Assembly: GCF_030246845.1 (NCBI RefSeq)
Contig: NZ_CP126889.1
Location: 1,674,001 to 1,738,000, forward strand
Reading direction: 5' to 3'
Length of the DNA: 64,000 bases
Source of the DNA: Enhydrobacter sp.
Lineage (GTDB): Bacteria; Pseudomonadota; Alphaproteobacteria; Reyranellales; Reyranellaceae
Position 1 is the stretch's first letter. Every line of letters starts with the position of its first letter. Of the stretch, positions 1-8,215 are shown piece after piece. Position numbers and translations under genes: made by a program. Under the pieces are notes generated by a model. The model was not told the origin of the DNA. It ran no database searches and saw only the letters and a program-made list of their open reading frames with translations.

Positions 1-396
1 CTGATCGACGGCATCCTGCTGAACATCGTCTTCGGCATCATCGGCGCCATCCTGGGCGTCAGCATGATTCCGGCCGATCCGACCAAAATGGAGTCGATGG
101 CCGGCATGGAGGACATGGGGCGCTTCCAGCTCGTCGCGCTGGTGGTGACGTGGCTGTATTTCGCGCTGATGGAAAGCTCTCCGCGCGGCGCCACCATCGG
201 CAAGATGGCGTTGGGCTTGCGGGTGGTCGACGAGCAGGGCAACCGGATCTCCTTCGCCCGGGCCACCGGACGTTTCTTTGCGAAATTCGTTTCCACCATC
301 ATCCTGATGATCGGCTACTTGATGGTGGCCTTCACCGACCGCAAGCGCGGCCTGCACGACATGATCGCCGGCACGCTGGTCATAAAGAACCGCTGA
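1..396 (+). CDS. RDD family membrane protein (5' truncated by window edge)
   Basis: The frame is open from base 1, so the true start lies outside the window; 131 codons remain. The visible part has two hydrophobic stretches (about residues 4-20 and 96-108) flanking a soluble loop. The motifs GKMALGLRVVD and DRKRGLHDMIAGT are typical of the second half of the RDD domain, a short polytopic inner-membrane family of mostly unknown role. It ends 70 bases before leuD on the same strand and may share its transcript. No specific function can be assigned. Confidence 0.8.
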   Translation: MIDGILLNIVFGIIGAILGVSMIPADPTKMESMAGMEDMGRFQLVALVVTWLYFALMESSPRGATIGKMALGLRVVDEQGNRISFARATGRFFAKFVSTIILMIGYLMVAFTDRKRGLHDMIAGTLVIKNR

Positions 397-466
397 ACCA
401 GCCGCTTGAGGATAACTTGACGGGGCCGGCGAAAGCCCGTTAATTCCGGCGTTTCGCGAGGGACCC

Positions 467-1081
467 ATGGACAAGTTCACGACGCTGCGCGGCGTCGCCG
501 CGCCGCTGCCGATGGTCAATATCGACACCGATATGATCATCCCGAAGAATTTCCTGAAGACCATCAAGCGCACGGGCCTGAAGGACGGGCTGTTCTACGA
601 GCTGCGCTGGACGGCCGACGGCCAGAAGAAGGATTTCGTCCTCGACCAGCCGGCCTACCAGAACGCCAAGATCATCGTCGCCGGCCCCAATTTCGGCTGC
701 GGCTCGAGCCGCGAGCACGCCCCCTGGGCGCTGCTCGACTTCGGCATCCGCTGCATCATTTCCGAGAACTTCGCCGACATCTTCTACAACAACTGCTTCA
801 AGAACGGCATCCTGCCGATCAAGGTGCCGAAGGACGTGATCGCCAAGCTGATGGACGATGCGAGCCGCGGCTCCAACGCCATCATCGAGATCGACCTCGA
901 GAAGCAGGAGATCAAGGGGCCCGACGGCGGCACCATCCACTTCGACATCGATCCCTTCCGCAAGCACTGCCTGCTGAACGGCCTCGACGACATCGGCCTC
1001 ACCATGGAGAAGAAGGCGGAGATCGACGCCTTCGAGGCGCGCCAGAAGGAAGCCCAGCCCTGGCTGCATTCCGCGGCCTGA
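467..1081 (+). CDS. leuD: 3-isopropylmalate dehydratase small subunit
   Basis: Small subunit of isopropylmalate isomerase, which with LeuC converts 2-isopropylmalate to 3-isopropylmalate in leucine biosynthesis in the cytoplasm. The 204 residues match the usual length of about 200. The aconitase swivel-domain motif [13 protein letters not shown] sits at residues 73-85, and the N-terminal [13 protein letters not shown] is characteristic. The ATG follows GAGGGACCC, a reasonable ribosome site. leuB follows after 28 bases. leuC is not next to it in this window and must lie upstream of the window or elsewhere. Confidence 0.97.
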   Translation: MDKFTTLRGVAAPLPMVNIDTDMIIPKNFLKTIKRTGLKDGLFYELRWTADGQKKDFVLDQPAYQNAKIIVAGPNFGCGSSREHAPWALLDFGIRCIISENFADIFYNNCFKNGILPIKVPKDVIAKLMDDASRGSNAIIEIDLEKQEIKGPDGGTIHFDIDPFRKHCLLNGLDDIGLTMEKKAEIDAFEARQKEAQPWLHSAA

Positions 1082-1109
1082 TAAAGCTTTAGCCCGAGAG
1101 AAGAAGACA

Positions 1110-2228
1110 ATGGCGTCAAACCGCAATCTGCTGGTGCTGCCCGGCGACGGCATCGGCCCCGAAGTCATGAACGAGGTGCGCAAGATCATCGCCTGGATGG
1201 GCAGGAAGCGCGCCGTCGGCTTCGACATCAGGGAAGACGTGGTGGGCGGCGCGGCGATCGACAGGCACGGCGTGCCGCTTTCCGACGATACCATGAAGGC
1301 GGCGCTGGAGGCCGATGCGGTGCTGTTCGGCTCGGTCGGCGGGCCGAAGTGGGACAATGTCGAATTCGACAAGAAGCCCGAGCGGGGCCTCCTGCGCCTG
1401 CGCAAGGACATGGATCTCTTCGCCAACCTGCGCCCGGCCAAGGTGTTCGATGCCCTGGTCGATGCGAGCTCGCTCAAGCCCGAGATCGTCAAGGGCCTCG
1501 ACATCCTGATCATCCGCGAGCTGACCGGCGGCGTCTATTTCGGCGAGCCGCGCGGCCGCACGACGCTTCCTAACGGCGAGTTCGAGGCGATCGACACGCA
1601 GCGCTACAAGTCGAGCGAGATCCGTCGTGTCTGCGCCGTTGCCTTCGAGCTGGCGCGCAAGCGGCGCAACAAGGTCTGTTCGTCGGAGAAGGCCAACGTC
1701 ATGCACACCGGCGTGCTGTGGCGCGAGGAGGCGACGAAGCTGCACAAGGAGAAGTATTCGGACGTCGAGCTCAGCCACATGTACGCCGATGCACTCGCCA
1801 TGCAGCTCCTGCGCGCGCCCGGCCAGTTCGACGTCATCGTCACCGACAACCTGTTCGGCGACATCCTGTCGGACGAGGCGTCCATGCTGACGGGATCGCT
1901 CGGCCTCCTGCCCTCGGCTTCGCTCGGGGCGCCCGACGCGAGCGGCCGGCGCAAGGCGCTCTACGAGCCGATCCATGGCAGCGCGCCCGACATCGCGGGC
2001 AAGGGACTCGCCAACCCGATCGCCGAGACGCTCTCCTACGCGATGATGCTGCGCTACTCGTTCGACCTCGGCAAGGAAGCCGATCTGGTCGAGAAGGCGG
2101 TCGAGAACGTGCTGGCGGCGGGCTACCGCACCGGAGACCTGCTGGTCGGCAAGGCCGACGGCGTCAAGAAAGTCGGCACCCAGGAGATGGGCGACGCCAT
2201 CGTGAGGGAACTCGACCAGCTGGCCTGA
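1110..2228 (+). CDS. leuB: 3-isopropylmalate dehydrogenase
   Basis: NAD-dependent oxidative decarboxylation of 3-isopropylmalate, the third committed step of leucine synthesis. The 372-residue length is normal. Visible are the nucleotide-binding start GDGIGPEV (about residues 12-19), the substrate-loop [10 protein letters not shown] (about 135), the metal-binding stretch [15 protein letters not shown] (about 243-257) and [14 protein letters not shown] (about 287-300), all diagnostic of LeuB rather than isocitrate dehydrogenase. A purine-rich GAGAGAAGAAG leads to the ATG. It probably forms an operon with leuD; a large palindrome follows the stop by five bases. Confidence 0.97.
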   Translation: MASNRNLLVLPGDGIGPEVMNEVRKIIAWMGRKRAVGFDIREDVVGGAAIDRHGVPLSDDTMKAALEADAVLFGSVGGPKWDNVEFDKKPERGLLRLRKDMDLFANLRPAKVFDALVDASSLKPEIVKGLDILIIRELTGGVYFGEPRGRTTLPNGEFEAIDTQRYKSSEIRRVCAVAFELARKRRNKVCSSEKANVMHTGVLWREEATKLHKEKYSDVELSHMYADALAMQLLRAPGQFDVIVTDNLFGDILSDEASMLTGSLGLLPSASLGAPDASGRRKALYEPIHGSAPDIAGKGLANPIAETLSYAMMLRYSFDLGKEADLVEKAVENVLAAGYRTGDLLVGKADGVKKVGTQEMGDAIVRELDQLA

Positions 2229-2233
2229 TCATG

Positions 2234-2286
2234 GGAGCGCGCCACTCCAGTGGCGCATCATGAGCGCCACGGGAGTGGCGCGCTCC
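2234..2286. repeat. Long nested palindrome after leuB (repeat family A; possible terminator)
   Basis: Two 23-base arms (2234-2256 and 2264-2286) are inverse complements with a single mismatch, around a 7-base loop. Each arm is itself foldable, because GCGCCACT and AGTGGCGC lie within it, so a cruciform or double hairpin is possible. It lies between leuB and the convergent anti-sigma gene and could stop transcription in either direction, although no T-run follows. A closely related half-copy occurs at 14619-14642 and a matching right arm at 14863-14875, which makes this a dispersed element rather than a private terminator. Confidence 0.8.
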
Positions 2287-2296
2287 TCTGACTCGC

Positions 2297-3070
2297 TTAA
2301 CCGCCGCCGCCCAGCGAGCGGTCGACGGCCTTGGTGAAGGCCGTCATCTCCGCCGGCTCGATGTCCGACACCGCCCGCAGCTCGAAGCCGGCCTGCCGCC
2401 ATTGCGCCAGCACGAAGCCGTCACGCTGCTCGATATGGGCGGGCACCCCGTTGCCCGAGCCGGCCGGCCAGAGCGTCAGTGCCACCTTGTGCTGATTGTG
2501 GCGGTAGACGAGGACGGCCACCTTGCGGCCGTCGAAGATATCGACGCGGCCGCCCAGCAGCGGGAAGCCGTCGGACGTGAGGTCGTGCACCGGCGGCGAA
2601 TAGTCGATCTTCCCGGCAAACCAGGGCTTCACGGTGTGACGGTCCGACGACACGACATCGACGGGGTGCTCGCTCGAGGCGACGCGCAGGTAGCCCGCGA
2701 CCAGCTCGTCGGCGTCACGGCTGCCCTGCGTCGACAGCGAACCGCCGAGCCAGCCCAGACTCGCCGCCACGATCAGGCTGGCCGCCATCGCCGTCCACCG
2801 CAGCGAGGTGCGCGGCGGAAGGGTGGCCGACAGCCGCCGCGACCGGCCGGCAATCGAGCGCAGCTCGCGGTCGATGCGGGCCCGCAGCAGATCTGGCGCC
2901 GGCTCGGCCGGCAGCTCGCGCAGGAGGGCGCTCAGCGCCCGCGCCTCGTCGAGCCGCCTGCGGCATTCCGGGCAGCGTTCCAGCGCGCGCTCGAACGCGG
3001 CGCAGTCGGCGGCCGACATCTCGCCGTCGAGATAGACGTCGACCATCGCCTCACAGGTCGCGCAGTCCAT
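2297..3070 (-). CDS. Membrane-anchored anti-sigma factor (RsiW/PrtR type)
   Basis: Predicted to hold the ECF sigma factor encoded just upstream at the inner membrane. The 257 residues read as an N-terminal zinc-finger-like anti-sigma domain (C3, C6, YLDGEMS, CPEC at 33-36), one transmembrane helix at about 92-113 and a C-terminal periplasmic domain with WFAGKIDYSPPV and GFPLLGGRVD, which recur in this anti-sigma family. The His that normally precedes CxxC by four positions is Ala here, while an extra N-terminal Cys is present. Its ATG lies 20 bases inside the sigma gene, suggesting translational coupling. The signal sensed is unknown. Confidence 0.85.
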   Translation of the reverse strand: MDCATCEAMVDVYLDGEMSAADCAAFERALERCPECRRRLDEARALSALLRELPAEPAPDLLRARIDRELRSIAGRSRRLSATLPPRTSLRWTAMAASLIVAASLGWLGGSLSTQGSRDADELVAGYLRVASSEHPVDVVSSDRHTVKPWFAGKIDYSPPVHDLTSDGFPLLGGRVDIFDGRKVAVLVYRHNQHKVALTLWPAGSGNGVPAHIEQRDGFVLAQWRQAGFELRAVSDIEPAEMTAFTKAVDRSLGGGG

Positions 3071-3608
3071 GGTCTCTCCTTCCGAGGCGGCTCCTGAGAT
3101 CGCCTGCCAGCTTCTCCCGCGCGCGGGCGAGCCGCGACATCACGGTCCCGATCGGCAGGTCGAGCACCGCCGCGATCTCCTTGTAGGTGAGGTCCTCGAT
3201 CTCGCGCAGGACGAGGACCTCACGTGCTTCCGCCGGCAACGCCGCGAGTGCCGCCGCCACGTGCCGGCGCCGATCGCCGGCGATCGCCGACTGCTCCGGA
3301 GTCGGCCCTTCGGCGGCCTCGTTCTCGACCACCTCCAGCGGCTGCTCGGCATCCCGGCGCTTGCGGGCATCGTGCCAGGTGTTGCGTACGATGCGCAGGA
3401 GCCAAGGCCGCGCCTCTCCACCGCGAAAGGCGTGGAAATAGCGCAAGGCCCGGAGCATCGCCTCTTGCGCCACGTCCTGTGCCCGCACCGGATCGCGCGT
3501 CAGCCACCGAGCGAAGCCGTAGACGGCGTCGAGGTGCGGCAGCATCACGGTCCGAAACCGTTCGACCGTGTCGCCATCGGGTTCCAGCGCGTCCGACATG
3601 CCGTCCAT
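3051..3608 (-). CDS. ECF (sigma-70 family) RNA polymerase sigma factor
   Basis: A 185-residue alternative sigma factor with region 2 (YGFARWLTRDPVRAQDVAQE, then AMLRALRYF, about residues 29-60) and region 4 (LVLREIEDLTYKEIAAVLDL with PIGTVMSRLARAREKL, about 130-168). It overlaps the anti-sigma gene and probably forms a sigma/anti-sigma pair with it. A promoter resembling ECF promoters lies directly upstream, with its -10 element only about eight bases from the ATG. The mRNA may therefore be leaderless, or start at the second ATG (3599). The same promoter pattern drives the divergent genes, implying autoregulation plus control of them. Confidence 0.93.
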   Translation of the reverse strand: MDGMSDALEPDGDTVERFRTVMLPHLDAVYGFARWLTRDPVRAQDVAQEAMLRALRYFHAFRGGEARPWLLRIVRNTWHDARKRRDAEQPLEVVENEAAEGPTPEQSAIAGDRRRHVAAALAALPAEAREVLVLREIEDLTYKEIAAVLDLPIGTVMSRLARAREKLAGDLRSRLGRRDHGLRDL

Positions 3609-3615
3609 AGGACAG

Positions 3616-3644
3616 CAATACCGGCCGGCCGTCGAACTTATTCC
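3616..3644 (-). promoter_or_regulatory. Candidate ECF promoter for the sigma/anti-sigma operon
   Basis: Read on the minus strand: GGAATAA (3644-3638), a 16-base spacer, then GTATTG (3621-3616). The same -35 element, the same spacer length and a nearly identical -10 element occur facing the other way at 3660-3688. GGAAT-type -35 elements are known for ECF sigma factors, so I infer autoregulation. Confidence 0.7.
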
Positions 3645-3659
3645 ATGGCCGCCGAGCGC

Positions 3660-3688
3660 GGAATAAAGCCCGACGCGACCCGGTATCG
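3660..3688 (+). promoter_or_regulatory. Candidate ECF promoter for the metallophosphoesterase-cupredoxin operon
   Basis: GGAATAA (3660-3666), 16 bases, then GTATCG (3683-3688). It mirrors the sigma-factor promoter, including the flanking CCG before GTAT. A start site near 3695 would leave about 22 bases of leader, with GGAGGG placed correctly for the ATG at 3717. Confidence 0.7.
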
Positions 3689-3716
3689 CGTGCAGTCAAC
3701 CATGCCGGAGGGCATC

Positions 3717-4589
3717 ATGATGCAAACCGATCGCCGCGATTTCCTGAGGCTCGCCGGAGTGGCGGGCGTGACCTTCACCGCCGGACTGTTCCCCGGTCGG
3801 CAGGCCATGGCGCAGGCCGACGACTTTCATTTCGTGCAGTTCTCGGACACCCATTGGGGCTACAAGGGCAAGGCCAATCCCGACGCCGAGCATACGCTGG
3901 AGAAGGCCATCGTCACGGTGAACGGCCTCGCCAGGCAGCCGGACTTCATCGTGTTCACCGGCGATCTCACCCATACGACCGAGGATCCCAAGGAGCGGCG
4001 CGCGCGCATGAAGCGCGTGCGCGAGATCATCGGCGGCCTCAACGTGAAGGACATCCGCTTCATGCCCGGCGAGCACGATGCCGCGCTCGACAAGGGCGAG
4101 GCCTACAAGGAGTACTTCGGCGACACGCACTACACCTTCGAGCATAAGGGCGTGCATTTCATCGCGCTCGACAATGTCTCCGACCCGGGGGCCAAGCTGG
4201 GTGAGGACCAGCTCGCCTGGCTCGCCGCCGACCTCAAGCAGCACAAGACCGACGACCGGATCGTCGTCATGACGCACCGCCCGCTGTTCGACCTCCAGCC
4301 CTCCTGGGACTGGACGACCGCCGACGGCGCCAAGGCGATCGATCTCCTGATGCCCTACCAGAACGTCGTCGTGTTCTACGGTCACATCCACCAGGAGCAT
4401 CACCACATGACGGGCCATATCGCCCATCATGCCGCGAAGTCGCTGATCTTCCCGCAGGCGACACCGGGCCCGCAGCCGCGGCGGCCGCCACCGCCGCCCT
4501 ACGATCCGTCACAGAAGGGCCTCGGCACGCGCGACATCACGATCGGCAAGACCACCACCTTCGTCGAGTTGCCGGTCAGCAAGGCCTAG
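3717..4589 (+). CDS. Tat-exported metallophosphoesterase
   Basis: A 290-residue calcineurin-like phosphoesterase predicted to act in the periplasm. The N-terminus carries a twin-arginine signal (RRDFLRLAG, then a hydrophobic run ending AMAQA). Metal-binding motifs appear in order: FSDTHWG, GDLTHT, GEHD, MTHRP and GHIHQEHHH. The usual GNHD reads GEHD here, changing a canonical Asn ligand. The start at 3717 has GGAGGG five bases upstream; ATG 3702 would fall almost on the predicted transcript start. A proline-rich stretch (about 257-265) lies near the C-terminus. The cupredoxin gene follows after 5 bases. The substrate cannot be told from sequence. Confidence 0.88.
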   Translation: MMQTDRRDFLRLAGVAGVTFTAGLFPGRQAMAQADDFHFVQFSDTHWGYKGKANPDAEHTLEKAIVTVNGLARQPDFIVFTGDLTHTTEDPKERRARMKRVREIIGGLNVKDIRFMPGEHDAALDKGEAYKEYFGDTHYTFEHKGVHFIALDNVSDPGAKLGEDQLAWLAADLKQHKTDDRIVVMTHRPLFDLQPSWDWTTADGAKAIDLLMPYQNVVVFYGHIHQEHHHMTGHIAHHAAKSLIFPQATPGPQPRRPPPPPYDPSQKGLGTRDITIGKTTTFVELPVSKA

Positions 4590-4594
4590 CATCC

Positions 4595-4948
4595 ATGAGA
4601 CGCCGATACTTCATCGCGCTGCTGGCCGCCGGCAGCGCGGCGGGCGGGGTCGCGCGGCTGGCCGCCGACGCGCCGGCCGAGGTCGAGGTCATCGCCGAGA
4701 AGTTCGATTTCACGCCCGACACGGTCAAGGCGAAGGTCGGAAAGCCGCTCACCTTCGTGGTGACCTCGATCGACCGCGTGCACGGCTTCAAGATGCCGGA
4801 CTTCGGCGTGCGGACCGACATCGTGCCGGGCGCGGAGACGCGGGTCACCATCACGCCCACCAGGCCGGGCACCTTCGCCTTCTTCTGCGACGTGTTCTGC
4901 GGCGACGGTCACGAGGAGATGGGCGGCACCCTCGTCGTCGAGGCCTGA
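4595..4948 (+). CDS. Exported small cupredoxin with a CuA-type copper site
   Basis: A 117-residue single-domain protein: a basic start (MRRRYF) and hydrophobic export signal to about residue 24, then a cupredoxin fold resembling the C-terminal domain of cytochrome oxidase subunit II. The pattern His (in VHGF, about 66) followed by CDVFCGDGHEEM (about 98-109) gives Cys-x3-Cys-x3-His-x2-Met, the ligand set of a binuclear CuA site. It lacks the transmembrane hairpin of true subunit II and is not near oxidase genes. It sits in an operon with the metallophosphoesterase. It may be a periplasmic electron-transfer or copper-handling protein; the partner is unknown. Confidence 0.85.
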   Translation: MRRRYFIALLAAGSAAGGVARLAADAPAEVEVIAEKFDFTPDTVKAKVGKPLTFVVTSIDRVHGFKMPDFGVRTDIVPGAETRVTITPTRPGTFAFFCDVFCGDGHEEMGGTLVVEA

Positions 4949-4950
4949 CG

Positions 4951-6639
4951 CTACTTCTGCAGCCCGCCCAGCACGCCGCGCACGATGTTGCCGAGGATGC
5001 CGCTGTTGCGTCCGCTGCCGAAGATCGCCCGCGACGCCTCGCGCACGGCGATATTGGTCACCGTCCGGGCCGCCGACTTGGCGATCGCCTCTCCAATCGA
5101 ATCGCTGCGCCGCGCCGGCGCCCTCGGCTGGGGCGGGGGCGCCGGCGCCTGGGCTTCGCGCAGCCTGGGCCGCGGCCGCTCGGGTTCTTCCTCGGGCCCG
5201 GGTGCGGGCTCCGGCGCGGGCGCGCTTCCCCAAGGGCCTGCGGTCGGCGTGGGCATCGAGGACGGCGCATCGACCGGCGGCGGGACAGAGCCGTATTGGC
5301 CTTGCCGCCGCTGGCCGCCGCTGGGCGCGCCACCGTCGTCGTGCTGCACCTGGCCTCCCGTCGCGCGGCCGGTCAGCACCTCATAGGCCGAGTCGCGATC
5401 GACCGGGCGCTCGTATTTGCCGGCCAGCGGGCTCGCCTTGATGACGGCGGCCCGCTCGGCGTTGCTGGCCGGTCCGATGCGGCCCTGCGGCGGGGCGATG
5501 AAGCAGCGTTCCACTGGCGTCGGCACGCCCTTGGCGTCGAGGAACGAGACGAGCGCCTCGCCCACCCCCAGCTCGACGATCGCGTCGACGGCCGAAAACT
5601 TCTTGTTGGGCCGAAACGTCTCTGCCGCCGTCTTCACCGCCTTCTGGTCCTTCGGCGTAAAGGCGCGCAGTGCGTGCTGGACTCGGTTGCTGAGCTGGCC
5701 GAGCACCGTGTCGGGAATGTCGAGCGGGCTCTGGCTCACGAAGAAGACGCCCACGCCCTTGGAGCGGATCAGCCGCACCGCCTGCTCGACCTTCTCGAGC
5801 AGGGCCTTGGGCGCGTCGTCGAACAGAAGATGGGCCTCATCGAAGAAGAACACGAATTTCGGACGCTCTGGGTCGCCCACCTCGGGCATCACCTCGAAGA
5901 GCTCCGACAGGAGCCACAGCAGGAAGGTGCTGTAGAGCCTCGGGCTCTGCATGAGCCGGTCGGCGGCCAGCACATTGACGTAGCCCGCGCCCGACGGATC
6001 GCGCGCGATCATGTCCTTGAGGTCGAGCGCCGGCTCGCCGAAGAAGCGCTCACCGCCCTGCTGCTGCAAGGTGAGCAGCGTGCGCTGGATGGTGCCGATG
6101 GTCTGCTTGCTCACATTGCCGTACTTGGTGGTGAGGCTGCCGGCATTCTCCGCCGTCCACTGCAGCACGGCCTGCAGGTCCTTGAAGTCGAGCAGCAGCA
6201 GGCCCTGCTCGTCGGCCACCTTGAAGACGATGTTGAGCACGCCTTCCTGCGTGTCGTTGAGCTGCAGCAGGCGCGCCATCAGCACCGGCCCGATCTCGCT
6301 CACAGTCGTGCGCACCGGATGGCCCTTGTCGCCGAACAGGTCCCAGTAGATCGTCGGAAAGCCGCGACCCTTGTAGCCATCGAGCTTGAGAAGCTTCGCC
6401 CGCTCGATCGCCTTGGGGTTGTCGGCGCCGGGCTGGCTGATCCCGGAAAGATCGCCCTTCACATCGGCCATGAAGACCGGCACGCCGAAGGCGGAAAAGC
6501 CCTCCGCCAGCGTCTGCAGGCTCACGGTCTTGCCGGTGCCGGTGGCGCCGGCGATGAGGCCGTGGCGGTTGCCGTATTTCAGGAGGAGATACTGATCGGC
6601 GTCGCTCGCGCCCACAAAGATCTCGGCATCGTCGGCCAT
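4951..6639 (-). CDS. HerA-like P-loop ATPase (DUF853 family)
   Basis: A 562-residue ATPase of the HerA/FtsK superclass. Walker A is [13 protein letters not shown] (about residues 30-42) and Walker B is [14 protein letters not shown] (about 258-271), with a downstream [12 protein letters not shown] sensor-like segment. The C-terminal third is proline- and glycine-rich, low in complexity and probably disordered, ending in an amphipathic [18 protein letters not shown] tail. The ATG at 6639 has GGAGGAG seven bases upstream. DUF853 proteins are widespread in proteobacteria, and a DNA- or protein-translocating role is assumed but unproven. It converges on the cupredoxin gene with a 2-base gap. Confidence 0.85.
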   Translation of the reverse strand: MADDAEIFVGASDADQYLLLKYGNRHGLIAGATGTGKTVSLQTLAEGFSAFGVPVFMADVKGDLSGISQPGADNPKAIERAKLLKLDGYKGRGFPTIYWDLFGDKGHPVRTTVSEIGPVLMARLLQLNDTQEGVLNIVFKVADEQGLLLLDFKDLQAVLQWTAENAGSLTTKYGNVSKQTIGTIQRTLLTLQQQGGERFFGEPALDLKDMIARDPSGAGYVNVLAADRLMQSPRLYSTFLLWLLSELFEVMPEVGDPERPKFVFFFDEAHLLFDDAPKALLEKVEQAVRLIRSKGVGVFFVSQSPLDIPDTVLGQLSNRVQHALRAFTPKDQKAVKTAAETFRPNKKFSAVDAIVELGVGEALVSFLDAKGVPTPVERCFIAPPQGRIGPASNAERAAVIKASPLAGKYERPVDRDSAYEVLTGRATGGQVQHDDGGAPSGGQRRQGQYGSVPPPVDAPSSMPTPTAGPWGSAPAPEPAPGPEEEPERPRPRLREAQAPAPPPQPRAPARRSDSIGEAIAKSAARTVTNIAVREASRAIFGSGRNSGILGNIVRGVLGGLQK

Positions 6640-6701
6640 ACCGCTCCTCCATTGTCGCTCCGACTTTAGCCAAACTGCGCGACCCGGTGTAGGGTCGCGA
6701 T

Positions 6702-7562
6702 ATGGCACTTCCCCGGCTCGCCCTCGCCGTGATCGGCGACGAAATCGGTCCGTCCCTGGCGGAGATGATCTCCTTCTGCACCGAGCAGGACGTGAGGCGC
6801 CTCGACATGCGCACGGTCGGCGGCCGCAACCTGCTGGCCATGACGCTCGACGAGGTCGCGGCCATCGCCCGCACGCTGAAGTCGGCGGGCATCGAGGTGC
6901 CGACTTTCGTCTCGCCTCTGCTGAAATGGCCGGCAATCGACGGCGCATCGGCGGCGGGTCCGGTCGATTTCGCGTTCGACCCCAAGCAGTGCCCACAGAA
7001 GGATGTGCTCGCCCACGCCTTCGATATCGCGACAGCGCTCGGTGCGTCGCGCATCAGGGTCTTCAGCCATTTGCGCCATCCCGGCTTCGCGCCGCGCGAC
7101 CTCCTCGGGACGTTCGATCGCCTGATGGAGCTCGCGGCGAGGCACGACATCATCGTCGAGCTCGAGAACGAGCCCGTGTGCAATCTGGGCTCGATCGCAG
7201 AGCTCGCGCGTTTCTTCCGGGAACTGCCTCCGCCGGCGGCCCGACTTCGTCCCCTGGTCGACATCGGCAACAGCTACGCCATGGCGGCACCCCCTGCCGA
7301 GGCCGACATCGCCTTGCTCGCGCCGCGGGTGGATCTGATCCATCTCAAGGACCGGGACATCGCCGCCAGGCGGACGGTTTCCCTGGGAGACGGGAACGTT
7401 CCGTGGGTGAAGGAGCTTCGGCGCCTGTTGGCCGGTGTCGAAGCCTCGGAGGTCGTCGCCAGCATCGAGACGCATTGCCCTGCTGATGGCCGCAATGCCA
7501 CGGCCCGTTCGGTACAGGGCTTGCGCCGTATCGCCGGCGAGATCGGGGCCGAGATCGTCTAA
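6702..7562 (+). CDS. Sugar phosphate isomerase/epimerase-like TIM-barrel protein
   Basis: 286 residues with the AP-endonuclease-2/xylose-isomerase-like barrel pattern. Acidic and histidine metal-ligand candidates occur in IVELENEPV (about 150), [10 protein letters not shown] (about 186) and [10 protein letters not shown] (about 210-219), with a final SIETHCP strand. Such proteins isomerise or epimerise sugars or inosose-like compounds, but the family is too broad to name a substrate. It is the first of three closely spaced plus-strand genes (gaps of 10 and 4 bases), probably one transcript with the PaiB-like and PhzF-like genes. Confidence 0.78.
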   Translation: MALPRLALAVIGDEIGPSLAEMISFCTEQDVRRLDMRTVGGRNLLAMTLDEVAAIARTLKSAGIEVPTFVSPLLKWPAIDGASAAGPVDFAFDPKQCPQKDVLAHAFDIATALGASRIRVFSHLRHPGFAPRDLLGTFDRLMELAARHDIIVELENEPVCNLGSIAELARFFRELPPPAARLRPLVDIGNSYAMAAPPAEADIALLAPRVDLIHLKDRDIAARRTVSLGDGNVPWVKELRRLLAGVEASEVVASIETHCPADGRNATARSVQGLRRIAGEIGAEIV

Positions 7563-7572
7563 AACGCCGGAT

Positions 7573-8211
7573 ATGAAGGACGCACCCAATCATCGCGTTC
7601 CCCAGGCTGTGGCGGACGCGTTCGTGGCCAGCCAGAAGCAAGGCACATTGGCCGCCTATGCCGAAGGCGGATTTCCACGCCTGTCCCTCCTGCCGTTCGT
7701 CAAGGACGGCGATTTGATCGAGATGCATTGCGTTCGGCTCGATCCCACGTTCCAGGCGCTCCGTCGCAATCCGCGCGTCACCTTCATGGTCTCCGACTAT
7801 CTCGGCACCTATCCCAGCGAATGGGTCGATCCGGACGACGGCGGTCGCGGTTCGACGATCTTCCGCGCCGTGAGCTTCGATTGTCTCGCCGAGCACGACA
7901 CGGACCCTGCCGCCGTCGCCGCCGGCCTCACGAAGCTCCTGAGCGTCTATGAGCCCGGCGCCCGGCACGGCACGATCACGGACGGCGAGGTCTATGGCGC
8001 GCGGCTTCGCCAGCTTGCCTTCGTCAGGCTGCGGATCGTGGCGATGCAGGCCAAGTTCAAGATCGGCCCGCCGGGACCCGGCGAGAAGAGCCGGCGGGCG
8101 AATGTCGCCGCCCAGCTCCGCAAGCGCGGCCAGCCCGGAGACCTCGAAGCGGCGCGCTGGATCGATCATTACAACGGGCTTCGTCGCGACGACGGCAGCT
8201 GGCCGGTGTAG
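7573..8211 (+). CDS. FMN-binding split-barrel protein (PaiB / pyridoxamine-phosphate-oxidase-like)
   Basis: A 212-residue protein. The opening HRVPQAVADAFVASQKQGTLAAY and the middle segment FRRNPRVTF-like, followed by VSDYLGTYPSEWVDPDD, resemble PaiB-type split-barrel proteins. These bind flavin and in some species act as negative regulators. No DNA-binding helix is obvious. ATG 7573 is the first start after the upstream stop. The gene sits between an isomerase-like and a PhzF-like gene, so a small-molecule oxidation or detoxification role is plausible but not shown. Confidence 0.7.
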   Translation: MKDAPNHRVPQAVADAFVASQKQGTLAAYAEGGFPRLSLLPFVKDGDLIEMHCVRLDPTFQALRRNPRVTFMVSDYLGTYPSEWVDPDDGGRGSTIFRAVSFDCLAEHDTDPAAVAAGLTKLLSVYEPGARHGTITDGEVYGARLRQLAFVRLRIVAMQAKFKIGPPGPGEKSRRANVAAQLRKRGQPGDLEAARWIDHYNGLRRDDGSWPV

Positions 8212-8215
8212 GACG

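Noticed and set aside
2234..2286. Palindrome after leuB read as an insertion-sequence end
   Set aside because: No transposase or target-site duplication is visible, and the structure is complete and symmetric; a small palindromic repeat explains it better.
3702..3704. ATG 3702 as the start of the metallophosphoesterase
   Set aside because: It would lie about seven bases after the predicted transcript start and lacks a ribosome site; ATG 3717 has GGAGGG at good spacing and leads directly into the Tat signal.
5296..6669. Long plus-strand frame opposite the HerA-like ATPase
   Set aside because: No domain, no ribosome site and composition typical of a shadow; the opposite strand carries Walker A and B motifs.
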